Source: Bacteroidota bacterium (lineage in GTDB: Bacteria > Bacteroidota > Ignavibacteria > UBA10030 > UBA8401). From it: a DNA stretch of 64,000 nucleotides. The notes under the pieces were generated by a model that saw only the letters and a program-made list of their open reading frames with translations, had not been told where the DNA came from and did not search any database. Shown one piece after another: positions 17,927 through 27,468 of the stretch (the first letter of the stretch is position 1; each line of letters opens with the position of its first letter). The position numbers and the translations under genes were made by a program. The stretch lies in NCBI GenBank assembly GCA_035506275.1, contig DATJPT010000019.1, positions 124,001 through 188,000 on the forward strand, read 5' to 3'.

Positions 17927-19243
17927 TCAAAATCCCGCAATATCGTTGTAAATCACGAAAACCATGAATGTCAGGAGGAGGAGGACGCCCGCCTGCTGGA
18001 CCGTCTGCTGAACTTTATGAGGAATCGGCTTGCCGAAAATGGCCTCATAGACCAGCATCGCAAGATGTCCGCCGTCCAGCGCCGGGAACGGAAGGATATT
18101 CATCACGGCGAGGCTGATGCTCAGGAGCGCCATAAACCCGAGAAAGCTCATCACGCCGACCTCTGCTGTTCGCGTCGCCATCTGCGCGATCTTGACCGGG
18201 CCGGCGACCGACTTTGAGAACGACGCTTTGCCGACGACGATATGCCAGAGGGAATTGACGAATAGCTTTGTCGCCCCGTAGACATCGTTCAATCCTCTTG
18301 GGAGAGCTTGAATGATGCTGTACCGCTCATGCAGGACCGGACCGACGTAACGGCTCTCGATGCTGATGCCGATCATTCCTTCCGTCGTCGGTGTGATCGC
18401 CGTCCGGACGATCCCTCCGTTCCTTCTGAATTCGAATTCGATCTTCTTGCCGGCGTTAGCTTTGATGATCCGTGTAACCTGGAACTGGTTGATCACTTGT
18501 TGATGGTCGATCGAGATGATGACGTCTTCCGGCTTGACTCCCGCAGATTCCGCCGGTTTATTCCTGAGAACATCTCCGACCACTGCTTCCGTGGAAGAGG
18601 GGAGGAACCCGAACGCTGCGTCCGAAATATCCGGAACAAGCGAATGCGGAACGTCGATGGTTGCCGCTTTGCCGGCTCGTTCGACGTCGACGGTCAGGTC
18701 TTCTCCCGCGAAATCGACGTACATCGCTGATTGGATCGCGTCCCAATGGGTGATCTTCTCTCCGTTGACCGCAAGGATCTTGTCCCCTTCCTTGAAGCCT
18801 GCTTTCTCGGCGGCGCTGTTCGGAATGACATATCCGACCTCGGTCGTCTGCCGGAAATTTCCGCCGTTGACGAAATTGATTCCCCAGAAGATCGCGATCG
18901 CAAGGAAGATGTTCATGATCACCCCGGCGGAGATGACGATCATGCGCTGCCAGATCGGCTTGGAGCGGAATTCCCACGGCTGCGGTTCGTGGTTGACGAA
19001 ATCGGTGTCGAAGCTTTCATCGATCATCCCGGCGATCTTCACGTATCCGCCGACGGGAATCCAAGAGACACAGTAGTCGGTCTCGCCGAATGTCTTGCCG
19101 AACGCCCTCGGCGGAAATCCGATCGAGAATCGGTCCACGCGCATCCTGCATGCTTTCGCGGCGAGGAAATGGCCGAACTCGTGGATGAACACAAGGACGC
19201 CGATCGTGATCAGGAAATAAAAAATGGTTGTAAGGAATTCCAT
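17927..19243 (-). CDS. rseP: Site-2 intramembrane zinc protease RseP
   Basis: 438 residues from ATG 19243 (an upstream TTG at 19252 is less likely). Helix 1 carries the zinc motif HEFGH near residue 21; two PDZ domains occupy about 115-195 and 200-280 (ending of the first: GDKILAVNGEKITHWD; of the second: VKPEDVIISIDHQQV); the late helix has NILPFPALDGGHL with the third zinc ligand Asp. This is the complete RseP architecture. Known of the family: cleavage of anti-sigma factors and leftover signal peptides within the membrane. It follows dxr by 54 bases, the same dxr-rseP order seen in many bacteria, though uppS/cdsA and bamA are not present here. Confidence 0.95.
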   Translation of the reverse strand: MEFLTTIFYFLITIGVLVFIHEFGHFLAAKACRMRVDRFSIGFPPRAFGKTFGETDYCVSWIPVGGYVKIAGMIDESFDTDFVNHEPQPWEFRSKPIWQRMIVISAGVIMNIFLAIAIFWGINFVNGGNFRQTTEVGYVIPNSAAEKAGFKEGDKILAVNGEKITHWDAIQSAMYVDFAGEDLTVDVERAGKAATIDVPHSLVPDISDAAFGFLPSSTEAVVGDVLRNKPAESAGVKPEDVIISIDHQQVINQFQVTRIIKANAGKKIEFEFRRNGGIVRTAITPTTEGMIGISIESRYVGPVLHERYSIIQALPRGLNDVYGATKLFVNSLWHIVVGKASFSKSVAGPVKIAQMATRTAEVGVMSFLGFMALLSISLAVMNILPFPALDGGHLAMLVYEAIFGKPIPHKVQQTVQQAGVLLLLTFMVFVIYNDIAGF

Positions 19244-19297
19244 CGTTAGCAAACCTTGTGTTTTTTATTCACGACTATAGTCTGTGGACCCTTTGGA

Positions 19298-20461
19298 TCA
19301 GGTGCAGATGCTCTCGGCATATCTCCGGGCGGATCCGTCGGCTGCCGCGATGTCGTCCAGGTCCGGACGTTTCATCACGGGATGCCGTTCCATGGTCCGG
19401 CAGATCGTTTCCGGTATCTGAAGGAATGAGATCCTCCCTTCCAGAAAACGCTTCACGGCGACCTCGTTTGCGGCGTTCAAGGCCGCGGGCATCGTCCCCC
19501 CTTCGCTCAGAGCGTCATAAGCGAGTTCCAGGCATTGGAAACGCCCCGGGTCAGGGGGAAAGAACGTCATCTCTTTCAGTTTCGGAAAATCGACCCGGTC
19601 GAAATTTGACTGCGCACGCTCGGGATACGTCAACGCATATTGGATCGGGAGTTTCATGTCCGGTACGCCAAGCTGCGCTTTCACCGATCCGTCGATGAAC
19701 TCCACCATTGAATGGATGATCGACTGCGGGTGAATGACGACATCGATCATGCCGGGCGAGACGCCGAAGAGCCATCGTGCTTCGATCACCTCAAGCCCTT
19801 TGTTCATCAAGGTAGCGGAGTCGATCGTCACCTTGTTCCCCATCTTCCAGTTCGGATGGTTGAGCGCCTGCTCGACCGTCGCCTTTTTAAGAATATCTTT
19901 CGGCGTATTGAGAAATGGTCCCCCCGAAGCGGTGAGGATGATCTTCCCTACGGACGATCCCGCTTCGCCGACAAGGCATTGAAAGATCGCCGAATGTTCG
20001 CTGTCGATCGGTATCAACGTCGCGCCGGTCTCTTTGACCAACTCCATGATGATCTCGCCGGCAACGACGAGGGTCTCCTTGTTTGCCAGCGCGATCTTTT
20101 TTTTTGCTCTGATCGCGGCGACCGTCGGCTTCAATCCCGCAAAACCGACCAGTGAGCTGATGACGATGTCGACATCGTCCCGTTGCACGACATCGAGCAA
20201 TCCTTCTTCCCCGGCCAGAACCTCCGTCGTGCCGTCGAACCGCTTCCTGCAATCCTCGGCCGCGTGCCGGTCCAGGACAACGACCCCCTTCGGCTTGAGG
20301 CGCCGGACTTGGTCGCTCAGTCCTTCAACATTGGAGTTGACTGTGAGATACGAAACCTTAAACCGGTCTGGAAATTTGGCGATGACTTCTATACTATTCT
20401 TGCCTATGGAGCCTGTGGAGCCAAGGATAGCGATGTTTTTTTGCCGGGAGTGCAATGACAA
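19298..20461 (-). CDS. dxr: 1-deoxy-D-xylulose 5-phosphate reductoisomerase
   Basis: 387 residues, the usual length. Motifs: AILGSTGSIGKNS (NADPH binding), LANKETLVVAGEI, PIDSEHSAIFQCL (metal/substrate site), LTASGGPF, HPNWKMGNKVTIDSATLMNK and GLEVIEARWLFG. This enzyme makes 2-C-methyl-D-erythritol 4-phosphate, the first committed step of the non-mevalonate isoprenoid pathway. The frame has no ATG near its beginning: the start is TTG at 20461 or TTG at 20455, and only the next codons (KNIAILG) are certain. It heads a minus-strand run with rseP. Confidence 0.95.
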   Translation of the reverse strand: MSLHSRQKNIAILGSTGSIGKNSIEVIAKFPDRFKVSYLTVNSNVEGLSDQVRRLKPKGVVVLDRHAAEDCRKRFDGTTEVLAGEEGLLDVVQRDDVDIVISSLVGFAGLKPTVAAIRAKKKIALANKETLVVAGEIIMELVKETGATLIPIDSEHSAIFQCLVGEAGSSVGKIILTASGGPFLNTPKDILKKATVEQALNHPNWKMGNKVTIDSATLMNKGLEVIEARWLFGVSPGMIDVVIHPQSIIHSMVEFIDGSVKAQLGVPDMKLPIQYALTYPERAQSNFDRVDFPKLKEMTFFPPDPGRFQCLELAYDALSEGGTMPAALNAANEVAVKRFLEGRISFLQIPETICRTMERHPVMKRPDLDDIAAADGSARRYAESICT

Positions 20462-20671
20462 AGCCGTTTTGTTCTTTCAAAAAGGTAAGTAAATGTTGAG
20501 AGTAAGTCAAGGTAACGGCCTCGGGACGGATTTTGCTTGACGTACGGCACGGCACACGGCGGACGCGGGAGCGGCTTTCCATTTTACATTGCATTTCAAG
20601 GCAGTTTCAATTATATTCTTTACTCAAATGAATTGACCACCAATAGCGTGCAGTAAGGAGTTCGTCAGGCT

Positions 20672-22762
20672 ATGCCAATAATGACCAAAATGCGCGACAG
20701 TATGCCGGTCGTTCTTTTCGCGCTTCTGATATTATTCGTTGTGATGATCGTGTTTGAGTGGGGAATGGATTATCTGGGCATCAGGTCCGGCCGTCGTGAC
20801 ACCGTCGGCGTCATCGACGGGAAGAAAATTACGTACCAGGAATTTTCTGATTTGGTGAAACGTGCTGCGGAGAATCAGAAAAGGCAATCGTCGCAGGATC
20901 CGGACGACGAAACGATGAAGCAAATCCGCGACCAGATCTGGAGCAGCCTGGTGGCGTCGACGCTCGTCGATAAAGAAACGCAGCGCACGGGCATCACCGT
21001 ATCCGACCAGGAGCTTGTCGATTGGGTGAAGGGAGACAACCCGCCTCCGTTCTTGATGCAGCAATTCGAGGATTCCACGGGAAAGTTCAACCGGGCCGCC
21101 TATGACCAGACGATCAACGACCCCAAGAACAAGGATATCATGATCCAGGTAGAGACCGGCTTGCGCCAGCAGCGTCTCTCCGAAAAGATGCAAAGCCTCG
21201 TGTTTGCCGCCGTGCGCGTGACTCCGGAAGAAGTGGCAGAGCGGTACGAGAATCAGAACATGAAACTTGAGGCGCAGTACGCTTACTATGACCCGAACAG
21301 ATTTTTCTCCGACAGCGCGGCATCGGTGACGGACGCGGACCTGCACAAATACTACAATGAAAACCAGGATGAATTCAACGCGAAGGCGACCCGCAGGCTG
21401 AAGTATGTTCTGTTCAGCGACCTGCCGTCCTCGAAAGATTCGCAGGATGTCCTCGTCGAAGCGAACAATATCATCCAGCAGACAAAAGCGGGGATCGACT
21501 TCTTCGACCTCCAGAAATCGTACGCAGAAAACCCTGCCCCCCCAGCGTTTTTCAAGCACGGACAGCTTTCACCCGAAAAAGAGGATGCGGTTTTTTCAGC
21601 GCACGTCGGCGACGTGATCGGCCCCGTAAAGGATTATACCGGCTACCATGTCATGAAAGTTCTTGAGGAAAAGAACGGAACCGATGTCTATGTGCGTGCG
21701 CGGCACATTCTCCTGAGCACCAGCGGCGGAGAGGAAGCGGCGATGAAGCTGGCAAACGAGCTTGTGGCTCGGGCGCGCAACGGGGAGGATTTTGCAGCGC
21801 TTGCCAAGCAATATTCGACTGAGCCCGGGGCTGCGACGACCGGCGGCGAGCTCGGCTGGTTCGGCAAAGGGAGAATGGTAAAGCCATTTGAGGATGCGGC
21901 GTTAAAAGGAAGACCGGGGCAGATCATCGGGCCGGTGAAAACACAATTCGGGATCCATGTCATTAAGATCGAGGGACGCGACAGCCGCGAAGTCAAAATC
22001 GCCGATATCGCGCTTCCGATCAAGACCAGTTCGCAGACGAAAGACGATCTTTTTCAAAAGGCGCAGGATTTTGCTTACATTGCGAAGGACGGAAAATTTG
22101 AGAAGGATGCAGAGGGATTCGGCCTACAGGTGCGCGAGACGACTCCGTTCCAAAAAGGAGGAGTCATTCCCGGTCTCGGTCTGAACGAGTCGATATCGAA
22201 GTTCGCGTTCGAGAAGGACCCAGGGGATATCAGCGAAGCCTTTCAGGTGAACGGCGGCGTGGCGGTATTCACGATCTCTGAAGTTAAAAAAGAGGGCGTT
22301 CGTCCGTTCGACGACGTGAAGATCTCGCTGCAGCCGCGCGTGACGCGGAAAAAGAAAATGGACATGCTTAAGGAGCTTGTGGGCAAGCAGCGCGCCTCGC
22401 TTAACGAATCTGCCGACCTTGCGACACTTTCCGCAGCCGACCCCCGCGTCAACGTTCAGTCGACGGGAGTATTCTCCCCCGGGGGCATGATCCCGACCAT
22501 CGGCCGCGATGAGGCATTTCTCGGCACCGCCGTGGCGATTCCTGTACAGAGGATTTCCCAGCCGGTCGAAGGGGAACGTGGCTATTATCTCATAAAAGTT
22601 CTGAGCCGCACGCCTTTTGATACCGCTGCGTTCAATGCGCAAAAGAATATCCTTGCCGCGCAGATGCTGCAGGAAAAAAAGCAGCGCATCGTGAACTCGT
22701 GGCTTGAAAAGCTGAAGGAGAAAGCCGATATCCAGGATATGCGCGACACGTTTTACCGCTGA
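20672..22762 (+). CDS. SurA/PpiD-like periplasmic peptidyl-prolyl isomerase chaperone
   Basis: 696 residues. A single N-terminal membrane anchor (about 12-33, MPVVLFALLILFVVMIVFEW) is followed by a SurA-type helical domain (about 45-220). A parvulin-like region at about 230-330 lacks a convincing active site, and a canonical parvulin domain lies at about 335-435 (ARHILLSTSGGEEAAM, FAALAKQYSTEPGAATTGGELGWFGKG, FGIHVIKIEGRD); a third degenerate copy may cover about 440-560. The architecture fits PpiD in being tethered but SurA in having tandem domains. Role: folding of outer membrane and secreted proteins. AAGGAG lies 11 bases before the ATG. A strong terminator follows the stop. Confidence 0.9.
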   Translation: MPIMTKMRDSMPVVLFALLILFVVMIVFEWGMDYLGIRSGRRDTVGVIDGKKITYQEFSDLVKRAAENQKRQSSQDPDDETMKQIRDQIWSSLVASTLVDKETQRTGITVSDQELVDWVKGDNPPPFLMQQFEDSTGKFNRAAYDQTINDPKNKDIMIQVETGLRQQRLSEKMQSLVFAAVRVTPEEVAERYENQNMKLEAQYAYYDPNRFFSDSAASVTDADLHKYYNENQDEFNAKATRRLKYVLFSDLPSSKDSQDVLVEANNIIQQTKAGIDFFDLQKSYAENPAPPAFFKHGQLSPEKEDAVFSAHVGDVIGPVKDYTGYHVMKVLEEKNGTDVYVRARHILLSTSGGEEAAMKLANELVARARNGEDFAALAKQYSTEPGAATTGGELGWFGKGRMVKPFEDAALKGRPGQIIGPVKTQFGIHVIKIEGRDSREVKIADIALPIKTSSQTKDDLFQKAQDFAYIAKDGKFEKDAEGFGLQVRETTPFQKGGVIPGLGLNESISKFAFEKDPGDISEAFQVNGGVAVFTISEVKKEGVRPFDDVKISLQPRVTRKKKMDMLKELVGKQRASLNESADLATLSAADPRVNVQSTGVFSPGGMIPTIGRDEAFLGTAVAIPVQRISQPVEGERGYYLIKVLSRTPFDTAAFNAQKNILAAQMLQEKKQRIVNSWLEKLKEKADIQDMRDTFYR

Positions 22763-22768
22763 CCTTGG

Positions 22769-22807
22769 AGCGAAGCCGCGCCTTGTGGCGCGGCTTCGCT
22801 TTGTTTT
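22769..22807 (+). terminator. Strong rho-independent terminator after the SurA/PpiD-like gene
   Basis: A perfect 14-bp GC-rich stem (22769-22782 with 22787-22800), a TTGT loop and a following TTGTTTT tract, six bases past the stop codon. Confidence 0.9.
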
Positions 22808-22978
22808 CCCTCCTTTCGCATTCTGATCTTTGCCGAAAATTTACCGGAGCACGTCTGCTTTCAATTGACTTCATTCGAGCTTCGTTTTCCACGCGATGAG
22901 TTTTTGATTTTTCCGCGTAAATGCTTAGATTGATACTGTAGGGTCTTCGGAAGCTTAACCGATGTTCGGCACAACCAA

Positions 22979-24868
22979 TTGAATCACGACGATACAAAAC
23001 CTGAGGAGACGGAAAGAGGTCCGTTCAATGCCGGTTCCACGTTCAGCGGTGTCCGCTCGCGCCTTCAATTCGGGAGCGTCAGGCTGCTTGTCCTCTACAA
23101 CAAGATAGTTCCCTCCGAAAATCAACGTCTCTTTGTCCTGACCATTATCATCGGCATCGTCTGCGGTTTCGCCGCGGTAGCCTTCCATCTTTCGATCAAA
23201 CTGCTTGAAGGATATCTGATCGATCGAGCGCTGGCGGCGCCGTTTCCTTCAGCGGCCTTCTGGATTATTATTACGCCAGCTGCCGGTGCATTGGTCTGCG
23301 GTATTTTCTTATATGCAGTAGCGCCGGGCGCACGGGGAAGCGGTATTCCTCAGGTGAAGGTTGCCTACATGCTGAATGAAGATCGCATACCATTCCGCGA
23401 CGTCTTTGGGAAATTTTTCATCGGTGCGTTGCAGATCGGGGCTGGTTCGTCCCTGGGAAGGGAAGGGCCGACGGTCCAGATCTGCGCCGGCATCGCCAGC
23501 CAGCTCGGGCGCGGAGCGGCGTTATCGCGGCAAAACCTCCGCCGGCTGCTTCCGGTCGGAGCCGCCGCCGGCATTGCCGCGGCGTTCAACGCCCCGATCG
23601 CCGCGGTCACGTTTACCATAGAAGAAATTATCGGCACGCTGGATCAGACCGTGCTCTCCGGCGTCATCGTAGCGGCAGCTCTCGCTGCGGTCATTGAACG
23701 GAACGTTCTCGGCGAGCATCCGGTCCTTGAAGTTCTGCAGGTCTACGGGCTGCACCATGCGTCGTCGCTTCTTCTTTATGCGCTCCTTGGCGTTCTTGCG
23801 AGCGGAGCTTCGATCCTCTTCACCGACTCGCTGCTCAGTCTCAGGCGGTGGTTTCAGCAAAATACGTGGCTTCCGGCCTGGAGCCAGCCGGCGGTCGGCG
23901 GAGCGGTGACAGGATTGCTTGCCGTCGCAGCGTTGCTGTGGTTGCATTCGGGGGGAATAAACGGATCAGGATATGCGACCCTCTCGTTCGCTCTTGCGGG
24001 AAAACTGACCGTGAAAGCGCTCCTCCTCCTCGGCACGATGAAGATCCTCGCAACAGTCTTTTCCTACGGCAGTGGCGGTTCGGGAGGCATCTTCGCTCCG
24101 GCGCTGTTCATCGGAAGCATGGCCGGCGGCCTGATGGGTTATTTGGATGTGAGCCTCTTCCATCATGCGCCGGAGGAGATCGGAGCATTCGCGCTCGTCG
24201 GAATGGGGGCCGTCTTCGCAGGAATTATCAGGGCTCCGATCACATCGGTTCTCATCATCATAGAAATGACGGGGGGGTATTCGCTCATCCTGCCGTTGAT
24301 GATCGCCAATATGATCACGTATGCTCTTGTCCGTCACTGGCGCCCGGACTCTGTCTACGACGCCCTCCTGGCTCAGGATGGAATCCATCTTCCGCATGGA
24401 GGAGGTTCGGCGGTCAATGGGCTTGACAGGTTGAAAGTGGGCGCCGCGATGAGCGCAAAAAATATTCTTTCGCTGAGAGCCGGAATGACCGTCGAAGAAG
24501 CGTTTGAGCTCGTTGCGATTTACAATTTTTCCGCTTACCCCGTGCTGGACAGCGCCGGAAAGTATCTCGGCCTGGTGAGCGAATCGTCGCTCCGCCAAAT
24601 GCTTGCCGAGGGGAACGGGGGGCAGGAACTGCGCGCCGTCGTTGATGCCCATGCCGACCTCCACAACGATGACACTCTTGCACGGGCGGTTATTCTCATG
24701 CATAAATTCGACCGCAGGCAGCTCGGCGTTGTTGAGCACACCGGAACAGGCTTGCTTGTCGGCATGATCACGATGGGGGATATTATTCAGGCTCAGGCCC
24801 GCGCTGCGTTGGAAGCGGACCGCTCGTCCTCTCAAATAGCAGGCGCTTCGGATGGGAAGAAAATTTAA
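22979..24868 (+). CDS. ClC-family chloride channel/antiporter with C-terminal CBS domain pair
   Basis: 629 residues. ClC signature motifs are all present: GSGIP (120-124), GREGP (160-164, with the gating Glu162) and GSGGSGGIFAPALF (about 365-378). About ten hydrophobic helices span 50-460, and two CBS domains follow (about 480-600: MSAKNILSLRAGMTVEEAF..., FSAYPVLDSAGKYLGLVSES, HDDTLARAVILMHKFDRRQLGVV). The start is uncertain: no ATG exists before the first helix, and TTG 22979 is the best choice, with no clear ribosome binding site. The family moves chloride or fluoride, sometimes coupled to protons; CBS domains bind adenine nucleotides. It overlaps the next gene by 17 bases. Confidence 0.9.
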   Translation: MNHDDTKPEETERGPFNAGSTFSGVRSRLQFGSVRLLVLYNKIVPSENQRLFVLTIIIGIVCGFAAVAFHLSIKLLEGYLIDRALAAPFPSAAFWIIITPAAGALVCGIFLYAVAPGARGSGIPQVKVAYMLNEDRIPFRDVFGKFFIGALQIGAGSSLGREGPTVQICAGIASQLGRGAALSRQNLRRLLPVGAAAGIAAAFNAPIAAVTFTIEEIIGTLDQTVLSGVIVAAALAAVIERNVLGEHPVLEVLQVYGLHHASSLLLYALLGVLASGASILFTDSLLSLRRWFQQNTWLPAWSQPAVGGAVTGLLAVAALLWLHSGGINGSGYATLSFALAGKLTVKALLLLGTMKILATVFSYGSGGSGGIFAPALFIGSMAGGLMGYLDVSLFHHAPEEIGAFALVGMGAVFAGIIRAPITSVLIIIEMTGGYSLILPLMIANMITYALVRHWRPDSVYDALLAQDGIHLPHGGGSAVNGLDRLKVGAAMSAKNILSLRAGMTVEEAFELVAIYNFSAYPVLDSAGKYLGLVSESSLRQMLAEGNGGQELRAVVDAHADLHNDDTLARAVILMHKFDRRQLGVVEHTGTGLLVGMITMGDIIQAQARAALEADRSSSQIAGASDGKKI

Positions 24869-25625
24869 ACGATTTCTTTTTGCAAGCTATGCGGCGGCCT
24901 TTTTATTGTTCTTCGGCCTGCAGTATTGCATGAAATCAGCGCTTGCCGATGTTGCCGGTTACACCGCAGCGTTGTCGCATGACCATGAAGTCATGATGTC
25001 GATGCAGGATATCCTCATGTCGCTTCAGCAAGCCGAATCAAATCGGCGCGGATACATCCTCACCAAGAACCAGGATTTTATCCGGGACTATAATTCAGCG
25101 GTGAAGTCTGTGCAGGAATCGTTCACATACCTGAGGCAATTGAACGCGTACGGAGGATACCGGGACGACTTTCTCGATTCGCTCGGCACTTCGATCGACA
25201 ACAGGATCAACCTTATCAGGTCCTCCATCGAGCTGGCGATGACGAACACATCGTCGGATTCCGCTCAGATCCTGCTGACGGGCGAAGGGAAGACCTTGAT
25301 GGAATCGATCCGCGCGACGATCCTTGAGCTCGTGAAAGAGAGGCGCAATTCCCGCGACGACAGCTACCGTGCTCTTGGGAATGTGAATGGGGAAATTACC
25401 GTTCTCTACGACACCGCCCTCGCGGCCATCATTGTGTTCACAATCGGCTTGACCGCCGCGACCTACTATTATTTCAAGAAGCTCAACAGCATTGAAGAAG
25501 GGCTGCGATGGGAGTTGTTCCAGGCCCGTCAGCAGGTTCAGCATGCCACCTCACGTTATCAGGATTTGAGAACCGAGATGAAAGACAAACTCAAGCCGGA
25601 TGACGGAGGAGAGCAAGAGAACTGA
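24852..25625 (+). CDS. Membrane-anchored CHASE3-domain protein without an output domain
   Basis: 257 residues, beginning inside the end of the ClC gene (17-base overlap, different frame). Layout: helix 1 (about 9-30), an extracytoplasmic helical domain (about 35-190) with the CHASE3 core MSLQQAESNRRGYILTKNQ and regular heptads, helix 2 (about 193-213), then a cytoplasmic coiled-coil-like tail (WELFQARQQVQHATSRYQDL) that simply stops. CHASE3 domains are normally fused to kinases, cyclases or methyl-accepting domains; none is attached here, and the next gene is a shikimate kinase. The overlap with the ClC gene suggests the two proteins are made together. Whether the tail touches the channel is a guess. 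Confidence 0.75.
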   Translation: MGRKFKRFLFASYAAAFLLFFGLQYCMKSALADVAGYTAALSHDHEVMMSMQDILMSLQQAESNRRGYILTKNQDFIRDYNSAVKSVQESFTYLRQLNAYGGYRDDFLDSLGTSIDNRINLIRSSIELAMTNTSSDSAQILLTGEGKTLMESIRATILELVKERRNSRDDSYRALGNVNGEITVLYDTALAAIIVFTIGLTAATYYYFKKLNSIEEGLRWELFQARQQVQHATSRYQDLRTEMKDKLKPDDGGEQEN

Positions 25626-25742
25626 TAACCCGCCATTCTCTCCCCAAAAATTCCTTCCCCGTTAATTTTTTTTTGCGTATTTTGTCGTTGTGAATTCATG
25701 GTTGAGATCTCCCAACGGAGCATTTCGGGACGCGGCATTGTT

Positions 25743-26300
25743 ATGGAAGAAAACAACAAACGGCTGATTATTTTCCTGACAGGATTTATGGGAAGCGGGA
25801 AAAGCACGATCGGTCCGATCCTGGCGAATACGATCGGATACAATTTCGTCGACCTCGACCTGTATATCGAACAGAAGAAGAAGCGGAAGATCGGCGACAT
25901 CTTCAAAGAAGAAGGGGAGCAGGCATTCAGGGAAATGGAGCGGTCGTTCCTGCGGGAAGTTGCCGGAACGCCGCGCACCGTCGTTTCGCTGGGAGGCGGG
26001 ACGATTACGGACCAGGAATCGCTTGATCTTGTCAAGGATTCCGGGGTTCTCGTATATCTCAAAGCCGATCCGCAATACATCTATAAGCGGCTCCGGACAA
26101 AAAGCGATCGTCCCATGCTCCGCACCCCCGAAGGGGAGCTGATGGATGCCGAGCAGCTTCAGGTCCGCATTGAAGAACTGTTAACGAAAAGGAAGGATTA
26201 TTACGAACAGGCCCATGTCGTCATTCATACCGACGACAAAAAGATCGGCAATACGATAGACGAGCTCGTAAAAATACTGCGGCATTATATTGATGACTAA
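25743..26300 (+). CDS. aroK: Shikimate kinase
   Basis: 185 residues from ATG 25743 (an upstream ATG at 25698 adds 15 residues unlike the family). Walker A GFMGSGKST, the shikimate-binding DLD in FVDLDLYIE, the RxxE segment FREMERSFLREV, GGG in SLGGGT, and the lid RTKSDRPML are all visible. The enzyme phosphorylates shikimate at the 3-hydroxyl using ATP, step five of the chorismate pathway. The stop overlaps the aroB start by eight bases, so the pair is a coupled operon. Confidence 0.95.
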   Translation: MEENNKRLIIFLTGFMGSGKSTIGPILANTIGYNFVDLDLYIEQKKKRKIGDIFKEEGEQAFREMERSFLREVAGTPRTVVSLGGGTITDQESLDLVKDSGVLVYLKADPQYIYKRLRTKSDRPMLRTPEGELMDAEQLQVRIEELLTKRKDYYEQAHVVIHTDDKKIGNTIDELVKILRHYIDD

Positions 26301-27414
26301 CCCTCGTGTCAGAACGATACGCGTTCCCCTTGGCAATCGAAGCTATCCGATCTATATCGGTCCGCATGTCATTTCGTCCGTCGGGTCCCTGTTTAAACGA
26401 CATCGCATGCCGAAGACGGCCGTCATTATTACCGACTCGCGCGTTGCAAAGCTCTATTTACGGCAGGTCGAGAGGGGCCTTACCTCATCGGGCTTCAGCG
26501 TTCGTTCTGTAGTGATTCCTCCCGGAGAGGCACAAAAAAGTTTACAACGAGCGGACGCGATTTATTCCAAGCTGCTTCGGTGGAAGGTTGAGCGCCAGTC
26601 GTCTGTCGTCGCGTTGGGGGGAGGGGTCGTCGGCGATCTCGCCGGTTTTGTCGCGTCGACGTATCAACGGGGCGTGCAACTCGTTCAGATGCCCACAACG
26701 CTTCTTGCCCAGGTCGATTCCTCCGTCGGAGGGAAGGTCGGAATCAACCACCCGCTCGGTAAAAATATGGTAGGCTCGTTCTATCAGCCGGCGTTTGTTG
26801 CCGCGGATATTTCCACGCTCGATACGCTTCCGACGCGAGAGATCGTCTGCGGCCTTGGCGAAGTGGTTAAATACGGCATGATCATGGATGAGAAATTCTT
26901 CTCATATGCCGTCAAGAATATTGACGCAGCGCTATCAAAAAATGAGCACGTCCTTGAGCATCTCGTCGCGGAATGCTGCCGCATGAAAGCGTATGTTGTC
27001 TCGCATGATGAACGGGAGAGGAACCTTCGTGCGATCCTGAATTTCGGCCACACGATCGGGCATGCGTTGGAGCATGCCGGAGGGTATCGGCTGCTCAAAC
27101 ACGGCGAGGCGGTTCTATTGGGGATGGTTGCCGAAACTTTTGCCGCACTTCAGCTTGGATGTATCACCCGCTCCGAGGCCGGGAAGATTGAAAGCGCTAT
27201 CCTCTCCATTCCCCTGCCGCAGAAAGCGCGCATGAAATTCTCGGCGCCGTCACTCCTTGCTACAATGCGCGTCGACAAAAAGGTCTCCGATGGAAAAATT
27301 AGACTGGTGTTGCCGGAAAAGGTCGGGAAGGTAACGCTTCCCGTCGCCGTCGGCGAGAAAACGATCCTCGCTTCCCTTTCTTATCTCAGCGGATTCCTCA
27401 CTTCCCTTGAGTGA
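26293..27414 (+). CDS. aroB: 3-dehydroquinate synthase
   Basis: 373 residues from ATG 26293, overlapping the aroK stop by eight bases. Seen: the NAD-binding GGGVVGDLAGFVASTYQRG, the PTTLLAQVDSSVGGKVGIN loop, GLGEVVKYGMI, and the zinc-binding histidines in LNFGHTIGHALEH and in HGEAV. All match the canonical enzyme, which converts DAHP to 3-dehydroquinate, the second step of the chorismate pathway. The stop is followed by 54 bases to the convergent decarboxylase-like gene, without an obvious terminator. Confidence 0.96.
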   Translation: MTNPRVRTIRVPLGNRSYPIYIGPHVISSVGSLFKRHRMPKTAVIITDSRVAKLYLRQVERGLTSSGFSVRSVVIPPGEAQKSLQRADAIYSKLLRWKVERQSSVVALGGGVVGDLAGFVASTYQRGVQLVQMPTTLLAQVDSSVGGKVGINHPLGKNMVGSFYQPAFVAADISTLDTLPTREIVCGLGEVVKYGMIMDEKFFSYAVKNIDAALSKNEHVLEHLVAECCRMKAYVVSHDERERNLRAILNFGHTIGHALEHAGGYRLLKHGEAVLLGMVAETFAALQLGCITRSEAGKIESAILSIPLPQKARMKFSAPSLLATMRVDKKVSDGKIRLVLPEKVGKVTLPVAVGEKTILASLSYLSGFLTSLE

Positions 27415-27468
27415 TTGCGGAGATGGCTCAGATTTGAACGCAGATCGAAGATGAAAAGCTGTGTTCTG

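Noticed and set aside
23966-24835. 289-codon minus-strand frame over the ClC CBS region
   Set aside because: Shadow of a well-supported plus-strand gene.
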